Source of the DNA: Saprospiraceae bacterium | GTDB lineage: Bacteria > Bacteroidota > Bacteroidia > Chitinophagales > Saprospiraceae | DNA: 5,952 bases | Reading direction: 5' to 3' | Assembly: GCA_023299965.1 (NCBI GenBank) | Contig: JALZVN010000398.1 | Location: 1 to 5,952 of the forward strand | Shown here: piece after piece, positions 1 to 5,952 of the stretch | How positions within the stretch are numbered: position 1 is the first letter of the stretch | Layout: every line of letters starts with the position of its first letter | The notes under the pieces: generated by a model | The model's input: only the letters and a program-made list of their open reading frames with translations | Told to the model about the DNA's origin: nothing | Databases searched by the model: none | Made by a program: the position numbers and the translations under genes

Positions 1-1
1 T

Positions 2-2500
2 GACATCACAATCGATTGTACAGATGGAAATACAGATTCTAGTAATACTGGGACACCCGTGATAGCTACGCTCCCTAGCAGCACAACATGCAATATAATT
101 GTTGATTTTGAAGATACCGAAACTATAGTTTGCTCTAGTACTAAAAGAATAATTAGACGATGGACTGTAATTGACTGGTGTACCAATCAGCAAATAGAAA
201 ATACACAGCGCATAGATGTGGCAGATAATATGGGTCCAATACTTAGCTGCCCAGATAGCTTACAATTTGGGGCAGCAGATGACATGTGTAGTGCAACTAT
301 AACCTTTCCAAATATTAATGCAGGCGATGCCTGTGGAACAATAGACAGCATCAATGCATCTTGGGAATTTGGTAGTGGTTTTGGTCCCTTTACTGAGATT
401 CCAGTAGGACAATATACCATGACCTATACTGCCGTTGATGACTGCGGAAATTTATCTGCATGTATAGTTCCCGTTTCCATTATCGATAATGTTATTCCCG
501 TTGCGATATGTGACCTTACTACAACGGTAGGCATTGGGGAAGACCAAATATCTATGATTTGTGCCGACGATATTGATAGTGGAAGTTTTGACAATTGTGA
601 ACTCATTCGCAAAGAAATACGACTAGTTGGAGATGAAAATTTCAGCGAATGCATCTCTCTGACATGCGATCAAGTAGGTAGCATTCTGATGGTAGAACTG
701 CAAGTGACCGACCATAATGAACTACAAAATCATTGCACAGTAGAGGTAAATGTATTTGACAAAATAGCACCTGTTATAGAAAACTGTGCAGCAGATATCA
801 CGATTAACTGTGATGCTGATCCAAACAATCTTAGCGCTACGGGCTTGCCTATAGTTACAGACAATTGCTCCACAGATATTGACTTTACGGATGCTATAGA
901 TCTCAATGCTTGCAATGTGGGCAACATCATTAGAACCTTTGTAGTAGCTGATGATTCTGGCAATACTTCTACTTGTACACAGCTAATAACTTTAGCAGAT
1001 ACGACTGCACCTGTGATTACTTTTTCGGAGGATATCACATTGGTCTGTCAATCTATAAACGATGAAATAGGCAAACCAACTGTAGAAGATAATTGTGGGC
1101 AATTTGCCTTTTTCTTTGAGGATCATATTTTAGAAGATTCTGATTGTTTACAACGCTTTGACCGTAGATGGGAAGTGCTCAATATTTGCACTAAAGTAGT
1201 CGCTAGCCAAAATCTAAAAATTACCTTAGAAAACGACACGAACCTTCCTATCTTTAGCGGAGCACCCGTATTGATCACCATCAGTTGTTCGGACCCAATA
1301 CCAAACTTTATCGCTCCTCAAGTCACGGATCTATGTGATACAGATGTACAAATCGCGACAGCAACAGTAGGCGATACAAATGACTGTCCATCTATTCGAA
1401 ATATTATCAGAATCTATACCGCGACAGATGATTGCGGCAACAGCAATACATTTACGCAGACCATTAGACTGATTGATAATGAAGCCCCAACTTTTATAAA
1501 TTTTCCAGCGGATCAGACCATCTCTTGCGAAGATTCCGCAACTGATGATCTACCAGCCATCACTGACAACTGTGATGATGCACCTACTATTACTTTTACG
1601 GACCAATCCGTACCGGGAGATTGCCAAAATGAAGAATTCATATTCAGAACCTATGTCGCAAGTGACCGCTGCGGCAATGCTACAAGTGGAGTGCAAATTT
1701 TTCATTTCGTAGATACCGTCCCTCCTATTATCAGAGGGCAGACGAATGATTTCAGTATTTCATGCGAGTTCCCGATTCCAGTATTTGACTTGGGAGCTAT
1801 TGATAATTGTGATGACGATCTAGATATAGACATTGTAGATATTTCAGTAGCTGGAGACTGTCCAAATGAAGAAATAATAACTCGAATCAATTCTGTGACC
1901 GACGATTGTGGTAATCAGATCTTGGATACAATAATTATTACTGTTTTTGATAATACAGCACCAGAATTGATAGCAACCAATCTAGTTTCAAACCTAAATA
2001 TATCATGCGAGCAGGACTTGCCAATCATCAACTTCGTTATTACAGACAACTGCGATAATGACATTGCGATTGTCGAATCTAGAGATACCGTTGGAGATGC
2101 ATGCAACTTCAATATCACAAGGACATTCACTGCCACAGATGATTGTGGCAATGCTCAAGTAGCGACTCAAATGGTCTCTGTATCAGATGATCAAGCACCA
2201 ATCTTTTTTGTATTTCCCCAAAATCAAGATGTAACTATTTTCAATGGAGAGAGCATTCAAGTGGATGTGATAGACGCAGTAGTTTCCGATAATTGCACAG
2301 AGAATCTAGAGATCAATTTCGAAATAGATTTCTTTAGTGATGGAGACCAACCTGCAGCGCCCAACCAAGTAGTAATTGGTGCCAATGCCAGTGGTGTATA
2401 TCCTCTTGGTATACATACCATCACATTCAATGCGGTAGATGCTTGCGACAATATTCTTCAGCAAAATTTACTGATCTCGGTATTTGACTTCACGCCCTCC
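2..2500 (+). repeat. Array of about ten HYR/Ig-like modules inside the giant protein
   Basis: Module boundaries fall after a recurring 'D-x-x-x-P' ending (for example DNEAP, DNTAP, DDQAP). In nucleotides the modules are 2-238 (cut), 239-499, 500-772, 773-1012, 1013-1249, 1250-1489, 1490-1726, 1727-1963, 1964-2200 and 2201-2500. Modules 4-9 are 79-80 residues each; modules 2, 3 and 10 are 87, 91 and 100. The usual pattern is an ISC strand, a TDNC turn, a GDC turn, a strand ending TDDCGN, then the closing D-x-x-x-P. Modules 1 and 5 replace the TDDCGN strand with an RRWxVxxxCT form. The DNA of the copies has diverged strongly, so these are old duplications held together at protein level. HYR-type folds are known as extracellular adhesion modules; the exact family assignment is by eye. 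Confidence 0.88.
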
Positions 2501-3997
2501 TCCGCATGTAACAGTATTACTTTAGAAATAGGAGAAAATAGTTTATTGGCCGTCGGACCAGCACAAGTATTGGAAGATCCAGGAGTCTTATCGCAAGACG
2601 ACTTGACGATCAATTTTGTCAACCCTTCCAACTTCACTCAAGTAATAGGATCTCAATTGATTTTGGATTGTACCAACCTTGGTCTGAATCAGTACGCTAT
2701 CGAAATCACTACTCCAGATGGCAACTCAACAATCTGCTCCAATATGATTGTACTGATCGACCCAGATGCAAGATGCGGAGTGCGATCTGATGAGGCCAGC
2801 GTGGCAGGTAAAATTTTCAACATACATGGTGAAGCTGTAATCGATGTCGATGTCCAGCTGAGAAATGACAATGAATTGGCTACAGGTACAGATCGTTTTG
2901 GCCTTTACCAATTTGATGCTCTGCCTATGGGATCATCATGCGAGATCATACCAGAGAACGATCAAAATCATAGCCTAGGCATTAGCACATTCGACATGGT
3001 CCTGATGCAATCACATATCCTACAAGTCAAAAAACTCACCAATCCATATCAGCATATTGCTGCGGATGTTGACCAAAGTGGCGCGATTGATATCCTTGAT
3101 TTATTAGAGATGCGAAGTCTTATTTTATTTCAGACGCAAAGATTTACAGCTAGTCCATCTTACCGATTTATTGAAGCCAGTCATCAATTCTCAAACCCAA
3201 ACAATCCTTTGGCAGAGGAGATACCGTCCGTACATATCTGTCAAAACATTGAACAATCCCAAGCAGATATTGACTTCATCAGTATCAAGATTGGAGACAT
3301 CGATGGAGCTTCATTTAACTTCCAAAACAAGAATGTTTTATCTCAAAGAAGCGAATCTGTTTTCACACTTCAGTATGAAGATGTTTTACTACCAGCGGGT
3401 CAGTTAAGCACTATAAATATAAGCGGCACGTTGCATCCAGATATAGTAGCCTTGCAATTTGGCTTAAGTATCAGCAATGCTCAAATCATAAATGTAGAGT
3501 ATCCAGACAAACTACAAAGCAATATCCATGTCGATCGACAAGATATTCATTTTGCATGGACAAGTTTTGACAAAGTCCTATCAAGTGATATACTCAGGCT
3601 CAATATTATACCAGACACGGATATCATGGCAAGCCAAATACTTAGTATTCACACAAAAGAAAACGCGCTAGCTTATAACAACCAAGGTCAGGCTACGTAT
3701 ATACCATTAGAATATTTGTCCATCACTAAAAATGAGCAATCAAATTTTTTAGGTCAAAATATTCCTAATCCTTTTAACCGTATTACGGACATTCCTTTCC
3801 AATTAAATCAGGGCGGGATGACCGTCATACAGATAAAAAATCTTGAAGGAAAAATTGTACATTCACATAGCCAATTTTACACTGAGGGATGGCATTCATA
3901 TCAGTATTCGCACAATGATTTAGCACCTGGTATTTATGTTTATTCACTCACTCAAAATAGCACAACGCAAATAAAGAAAATGGTTATCACCAAGTAA
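2..3997 (+). CDS. Giant secreted multi-module surface protein with HYR-like repeats, dockerin-like segment and T9SS sorting domain (5' partial)
   Basis: The frame is open from base 2 to the TAA at 3995-3997, giving 1331 residues. The GTG at 59 sits inside a repeat module and continues an open frame, so it is not a credible start; the true start and signal peptide lie left of the window. Numbering from base 2, residues 1-833 are about ten Ig/HYR-like modules, 834-926 a further beta-rich module, about 933-982 a carboxypeptidase-regulatory-like domain, 987-1033 two dockerin-like calcium loops, about 1120-1241 a beta-sandwich, and 1252-1331 a T9SS type A sorting domain. Such proteins are exported by the Sec system, carried across the outer membrane by T9SS, and released or anchored at the surface. 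Adhesion or matrix formation is the likely role, but that is inferred; no catalytic domain is visible. A terminator follows 38 bases after the stop, so this is probably the last gene of its transcript. Confidence 0.96.
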   Translation, partial: DITIDCTDGNTDSSNTGTPVIATLPSSTTCNIIVDFEDTETIVCSSTKRIIRRWTVIDWCTNQQIENTQRIDVADNMGPILSCPDSLQFGAADDMCSATITFPNINAGDACGTIDSINASWEFGSGFGPFTEIPVGQYTMTYTAVDDCGNLSACIVPVSIIDNVIPVAICDLTTTVGIGEDQISMICADDIDSGSFDNCELIRKEIRLVGDENFSECISLTCDQVGSILMVELQVTDHNELQNHCTVEVNVFDKIAPVIENCAADITINCDADPNNLSATGLPIVTDNCSTDIDFTDAIDLNACNVGNIIRTFVVADDSGNTSTCTQLITLADTTAPVITFSEDITLVCQSINDEIGKPTVEDNCGQFAFFFEDHILEDSDCLQRFDRRWEVLNICTKVVASQNLKITLENDTNLPIFSGAPVLITISCSDPIPNFIAPQVTDLCDTDVQIATATVGDTNDCPSIRNIIRIYTATDDCGNSNTFTQTIRLIDNEAPTFINFPADQTISCEDSATDDLPAITDNCDDAPTITFTDQSVPGDCQNEEFIFRTYVASDRCGNATSGVQIFHFVDTVPPIIRGQTNDFSISCEFPIPVFDLGAIDNCDDDLDIDIVDISVAGDCPNEEIITRINSVTDDCGNQILDTIIITVFDNTAPELIATNLVSNLNISCEQDLPIINFVITDNCDNDIAIVESRDTVGDACNFNITRTFTATDDCGNAQVATQMVSVSDDQAPIFFVFPQNQDVTIFNGESIQVDVIDAVVSDNCTENLEINFEIDFFSDGDQPAAPNQVVIGANASGVYPLGIHTITFNAVDACDNILQQNLLISVFDFTPSSACNSITLEIGENSLLAVGPAQVLEDPGVLSQDDLTINFVNPSNFTQVIGSQLILDCTNLGLNQYAIEITTPDGNSTICSNMIVLIDPDARCGVRSDEASVAGKIFNIHGEAVIDVDVQLRNDNELATGTDRFGLYQFDALPMGSSCEIIPENDQNHSLGISTFDMVLMQSHILQVKKLTNPYQHIAADVDQSGAIDILDLLEMRSLILFQTQRFTASPSYRFIEASHQFSNPNNPLAEEIPSVHICQNIEQSQADIDFISIKIGDIDGASFNFQNKNVLSQRSESVFTLQYEDVLLPAGQLSTINISGTLHPDIVALQFGLSISNAQIINVEYPDKLQSNIHVDRQDIHFAWTSFDKVLSSDILRLNIIPDTDIMASQILSIHTKENALAYNNQGQATYIPLEYLSITKNEQSNFLGQNIPNPFNRITDIPFQLNQGGMTVIQIKNLEGKIVHSHSQFYTEGWHSYQYSHNDLAPGIYVYSLTQNSTTQIKKMVITK
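2501..2779 (+). other. Beta-rich spacer module after the repeat array
   Basis: Residues 834-926 of the fragment (SACNSI to DARCG) do not show the TDNC or DDCGN signatures of the preceding array. They contain alternating hydrophobic strands, a TPDGNST turn and four cysteines, at the start (SAC), in LDCTN, in TICSN and at the end (RCG). The segment links the repeat array to the dockerin-bearing region. I cannot name a family; it may be a degenerate relative of the same Ig-like fold. Confidence 0.5.
2798..2947 (+). other. Carboxypeptidase-regulatory-like beta domain
   Basis: Residues about 933-982 read SVAGKIFNIHGEAVIDVDV, then a short loop, then TDRFGLYQFDALPMG. This is the usual pattern of the small beta-sandwich called CarboxypepD_reg: a 'GkVfn..g..i.dv.V.l' first half followed by 'td..G.Y.f..lp.G'. 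In secreted Bacteroidota proteins it is a structural spacer and not an enzyme. It leads directly into the dockerin-like loops. Confidence 0.7.
2960..3130 (+). other. Dockerin-like type I calcium-binding segment
   Basis: Two loops with dockerin/EF-hand spacing are visible. Loop 1 (2960-2995) is DQNHSLGISTFD, with likely ligands at positions 1, 3, 5, 7 and 12 (D, N, S, G backbone, D). Loop 2 (3065-3100) is DVDQSGAIDILD, with D, D, S and D at positions 1, 3, 5 and 12. Each is followed by a helix, MVLMQSHILQV and LLEMRSLILF. The spacing and the NPYQHIAAD linker match dockerin pairs seen in non-cellulosomal Bacteroidota surface proteins. Downstream, FISIKIGDIDGAS (ending at 3313) matches the short motif that usually closes this region. 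Calcium binding is expected from the residues. Binding to a cohesin partner is not shown. Confidence 0.78.
3359..3724 (+). other. Cohesin-like beta-sandwich domain (tentative)
   Basis: Residues about 1120-1241 of the fragment run from VFTLQYEDVLLPAGQ to YIPLEYLSI. The order of elements resembles cohesin-type domains: a first strand, a polar 'aGqlstinIsg' strand, a 'dIvALQFGLSIs' strand, an 'IHFAWTS' strand and a 'DILRLNIIPD' strand. The segment lies between the dockerin-like loops and the sorting domain, a common position for such a domain in these proteins. The assignment is from pattern only and could be another Ig-like fold. Confidence 0.45.
3755..3994 (+). other. T9SS type A C-terminal sorting domain
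   Basis: The last 80 residues begin with QNIPNPFN, continue through the strands DIPFQLNQGGMTVIQIKNLEGKIV (shown only in part by its key parts PFQLN, VIQIKN and EGKIV), then LAPGIYVYSL, and end KKMVITK at the stop. This is the standard order for the type A sorting signal: 'NPF' start, 'G..v...i.n..G..v' core, 'l..GiY.Y.l' strand and a basic 'kKmvi.k' tail. It directs transport through the type IX secretion system, after which it is normally cleaved off. Its presence ties the window to the Bacteroidota. Confidence 0.95.
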
Positions 3998-4035
3998 CCA
4001 AAGAATCGATTAATATTTAAGGTTAATGTTTAGAG

Positions 4036-4071
4036 GAATCCGAGCTTTCAGTAGTTTGGATTCTTTTTTTT
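4036..4071 (+). terminator. Rho-independent terminator of the giant surface protein gene
   Basis: GAATCCGA (4036-4043) pairs with TTGGATTC (4056-4063) over eight positions including one G-T wobble, with a 12-base loop, and is followed at once by eight T residues (4064-4071). It starts 38 bases after the stop codon. The T-run lies only on the + strand side, so it should stop transcription coming from the left and not from the right. Confidence 0.9.
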
Positions 4072-4090
4072 GTGGGTATTCAATAGTCTT

Positions 4091-4210
4091 TTGGGTGTGC
4101 CCCTTTACGCCCAGCTTTCGCGCTCAGCACAGGGTCACGCTATCCGAGACTGCGCGTAGCTCCGGTCCCGAAGAAAAATCGGGACGGCTTCCTTTGGTCG
4201 CCTCTCTCCT
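4091..4210. repeat. GC-rich hairpin-bearing intergenic element, probable dispersed Bacteroidota repeat
   Basis: By hand count 73 of these 120 bases are G or C (about 61%), in sharp contrast to the AT-rich DNA on both sides and in both genes. Two hairpins are visible. TTGGGTGT (4091-4098) pairs with ACGCCCAG (4107-4114), with two G-U pairs and an 8-base loop. GTCCCGA (4165-4171) pairs perfectly with TCGGGAC (4179-4185) around a 7-base A-rich loop. Many Bacteroidota genomes carry families of GC-rich intergenic repeats beginning with a GGGCGT-like block and an ACGCCC partner, and this resembles them. Only one copy lies in the window, so repeat status is inferred. It has no recognisable transposase, tRNA or rRNA content. 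The ends are approximate. Confidence 0.65.
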
Positions 4211-4300
4211 ATCGTTCACACAAAAATATATCACGGAGGTTATTCCTTCATATATTCAAAATCAATACCTCGAATTTATTTATCTTCACAGAAAAAAAAG
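4211..4300 (+). promoter_or_regulatory. AT-rich leader of the M14 peptidase gene, no promoter or Shine-Dalgarno site recognised
   Basis: This 90-base stretch between the GC-rich element and the peptidase start should hold the promoter and 5' leader. I find no good match to the Bacteroidota consensus of TTTG and TAnnTTTG about 19 bases apart. The only nearby TTTG is at 4193-4196, inside the GC-rich element, and no fitting -7 box follows it. A GGAGG at 4235-4239 lies 61 bases before the ATG and has no start codon at usable spacing. The start codon is preceded directly by GAAAAAAAAG (4291-4300), an A-rich leader of the kind that replaces Shine-Dalgarno pairing in this phylum. Confidence 0.4.
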
Positions 4301-4354
4301 ATGCGTTACCTCTTCCTTTCCATTTGTTTTTTCTTTATTACCAAAGCTACTGCT
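4301..4354 (+). other. Sec signal peptide of the M14 carboxypeptidase
   Basis: The first 18 residues have a single Arg at position 2, a hydrophobic core (YLFLSICFFFI), then TKATA ending in an A-x-A motif (A16, T17, A18), giving probable signal peptidase I cleavage before Q19. The cysteine at position 9 is preceded by LSI, a poor lipobox because Ile sits at -1, so a lipoprotein is unlikely. Confidence 0.85.
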
Positions 4355-5952
4355 CAAGATCTACCACTTAGTTACTACTTACCAGATGTACAGTATGATA
4401 GTAATATACCAAGCCCCAAAGAGTATCTTGGTTGGCAAATTGGAGATTGGCACATAAGTCATGATTTATTGCAAACGTATCTCAAGGAACTCGCTTCCAA
4501 ATCTGACAGGGTGTACATAGAAGAGTATGCCCGCAGTCACGAAGGTAGACCACTTATGGGACTCATATTCACCTCTCCAGAAAATCACAAAAACATCGAT
4601 CGCATAAAGGAAGATAGATTGAAGATAGTTGAGGGTAAAGCCAAAGACAACAGACCTGTAGTTGTTTATCAGGGATATAGTATTCACGGCAATGAATCTA
4701 GTGGAGCGAACGCTGCGGTACTGATGGCTTATTATTTGGCTGCAGGACAAAGTGATGAAATAACAGATATGTTGAAAGAGTCTATTATCATCATCGATCC
4801 TTGTCTCAATCCAGATGGTCTCAACAGATTTGCTTCTTGGGCCAATACGCATAAAAGTAAATTGTTAAATAGCGATACCAATGGTAGAGAATTTGATGAA
4901 GCTTGGCCAGGAGGAAGAACCAATCATTACTGGTTTGATCTCAATAGAGATTGGCTTCCATTGGTTCATCCAGAGAGTATCGGTCGACTGCAGATGTTCC
5001 ATACCTGGAAGCCTAACATATTGACTGATCATCACGAAATGGGATCTAATAACACTTTCTTTTTTCAACCCGGTATTCCTTCACGAACAAACCCTATCAC
5101 ACCTCAAAAAAATCAAGACTTAACAGCAGAAATTGGAAAATTTCATGCTGCGGAGTTGGACAAAATTGGATCGCTATATTATAGTCAAGAATCTTTCGAT
5201 GACTTTTACTATGGAAAGGGATCAACTTATCCGGATGTGAACGGATGTATAGGGATCCTTTTCGAACAAGCAAGTTCTAGAGGTCATCTTCGTCAAACGA
5301 ATAATGGTCTGCTTAGTTTTCCATTTACGATCCGCAATCAAGTAGCTACATCATTGTCTACGCAGCGTGCAGGATACGCATTACGAAAAGACTTAAAACA
5401 GTTTCAAAGTGATTTTTACTCAAACACACCCAAGTCTTCTCAGGCATATGTGATCAATGAAACTAAAGACAAATCAAGAGTACACAAGTTTGTACAGCTA
5501 TTACAAAGACACAAAATCAATGTATATCAAAAAAATGATAATGAATTTATCGTTCCATTAAATCAGCCTCAGCATTTATTGATAGGAACCATTTTTGAAA
5601 CAAATACCAATTTTAGAGATAGTTTATTTTACGATGTATCCACCTGGACTATGCCATTGGCTTACAACTTGAATGCAAGCAAAAGAAATGGAGTCAACTT
5701 TAGCAAATCAGACTTAGTGCCTACGCTTGATCTATCTAAAGAAAATGGCAGCATAAATGGTCAGAGCGATTATGGATATGTTTTTTCTTGGGATGATTAT
5801 TATAGTCCTAGATTGCTAAATGCACTCTTAACAAAAGGTCTGAGAGCAAGGGTTGCCTCAAAACCTTTTAGCATGATGGTAGAAGGACAAGAACTCAATT
5901 TTACCTATGGTACCATCATTGTTCCTGCCCAGAATCAAAATTCATCTTCAAA
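4301..5952 (+). CDS. Secreted M14-family zinc carboxypeptidase (3' partial)
   Basis: The frame is open from ATG 4301 to the right edge (550 codons plus two bases). The ATG is chosen because a typical signal peptide begins there. M14 enzymes are zinc metallopeptidases that trim C-terminal residues from peptides. Visible features are SIHGNESSG with zinc ligands H129 and E132, NPDG (170-173), FDLNRDW with N215 and R216 as the usual substrate-carboxylate site, DHHEMG with H245 the likely third zinc ligand, and GILFEQ with E322 as the probable general base. All expected active-site elements are present. After the catalytic domain (about 40-360), residues 381-550 (AYVINE, HKINVYQ, FIVPLNQP, FYDVSTW) match the accessory region of the long, roughly 800-residue Bacteroidota M14 proteins, so about 250-300 residues are probably missing. 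Action in the periplasm or outside the cell is expected; the substrate is not predictable. Confidence 0.93.
   Translation, partial: MRYLFLSICFFFITKATAQDLPLSYYLPDVQYDSNIPSPKEYLGWQIGDWHISHDLLQTYLKELASKSDRVYIEEYARSHEGRPLMGLIFTSPENHKNIDRIKEDRLKIVEGKAKDNRPVVVYQGYSIHGNESSGANAAVLMAYYLAAGQSDEITDMLKESIIIIDPCLNPDGLNRFASWANTHKSKLLNSDTNGREFDEAWPGGRTNHYWFDLNRDWLPLVHPESIGRLQMFHTWKPNILTDHHEMGSNNTFFFQPGIPSRTNPITPQKNQDLTAEIGKFHAAELDKIGSLYYSQESFDDFYYGKGSTYPDVNGCIGILFEQASSRGHLRQTNNGLLSFPFTIRNQVATSLSTQRAGYALRKDLKQFQSDFYSNTPKSSQAYVINETKDKSRVHKFVQLLQRHKINVYQKNDNEFIVPLNQPQHLLIGTIFETNTNFRDSLFYDVSTWTMPLAYNLNASKRNGVNFSKSDLVPTLDLSKENGSINGQSDYGYVFSWDDYYSPRLLNALLTKGLRARVASKPFSMMVEGQELNFTYGTIIVPAQNQNSSS

Noticed and set aside
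59..61. GTG as the start codon of the giant surface protein
   Set aside because: The frame is open to the left edge, and codons from base 2 (DITIDCTDG...) continue the repeat module, so the GTG is internal.
2..2500. CRISPR array or recent DNA tandem repeat suggested by the regular period of about 237-240 bases
   Set aside because: The periodicity is at protein level within one open frame; the DNA of the copies is diverged and there are no identical short repeats with spacers.
187..2911. Several - strand reading frames of 60-102 codons opposite the giant gene
   Set aside because: They mirror the repeat modules (recurring 'SQLS' peptides are the antisense of the DNC motifs) and have no independent coding signal.
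3171..3407. Small + strand reading frame inside the giant gene
   Set aside because: It lies wholly within the dockerin and post-dockerin coding region in another frame and has no recognisable domain or ribosome-binding signal.
4235..4239. GGAGG as a Shine-Dalgarno site
   Set aside because: It is 61 bases from the peptidase ATG, and no ATG, GTG or TTG follows at usable spacing.
4026..4457. Protein-coding gene of 143 codons
   Set aside because: It starts inside the terminator region, crosses the GC-rich element and overlaps the signal-peptide end of the M14 gene out of frame. Its composition changes abruptly and no domain is recognisable.
4466..5068. - strand reading frames opposite the M14 peptidase
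   Set aside because: They lie over the conserved catalytic core on the other strand, overlap each other and show no recognisable domain.
1..5952. Defence system, phage or transposon island
   Set aside because: No nuclease, helicase, integrase, transposase, toxin-antitoxin or reverse transcriptase signature is present; both genes are ordinary secreted-protein types for Bacteroidota.

Overview
The window reads as chromosomal DNA from a Bacteroidota bacterium, most likely from the Saprospiraceae or a related group. This rests on protein architecture, not on a marker gene. The first gene ends in a type IX secretion system (T9SS) sorting domain, a system confined to the Bacteroidota and close relatives. 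The DNA is AT-rich, and the one start codon visible has an A-rich stretch rather than a Shine-Dalgarno sequence before it, as is usual in this phylum. Both genes are on the + strand and both are cut by the window edges.

Positions 2-3997 hold the last 1331 codons of a giant secreted surface protein. The reading frame is open to the left edge, so the true start lies outside. From N to C terminus the visible part has about ten cysteine-rich, HYR/Ig-like modules (most 79-80 residues), one further beta-rich module, a short carboxypeptidase-regulatory-like beta domain, a two-loop dockerin-like calcium-binding segment, a possible cohesin-like beta-sandwich, and a T9SS type A C-terminal sorting domain.

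Positions 3998-4300 (303 bases) have no convincing gene. They hold a clear rho-independent terminator for the first gene (4036-4071), a GC-rich hairpin-bearing element of about 120 bases (around 4091-4210) that looks like a dispersed intergenic repeat, and an AT-rich leader before the next gene.

Positions 4301-5952 hold the first 550 codons of a secreted zinc carboxypeptidase of the M14 family. It has a signal peptide, an HxxE zinc motif, NPDG and DLNRD motifs, an HHEMG segment and a candidate catalytic Glu in ILFEQ. The gene runs off the right edge.

The two genes share orientation and an extracytoplasmic destination, but a terminator and a repeat-like element lie between them, so nothing here argues for an operon or a shared pathway. 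I find no mobile element with a transposase, no CRISPR array, no RNA gene and no clear undescribed system. The most unusual items are the modular architecture of the giant protein and the GC-rich intergenic element.
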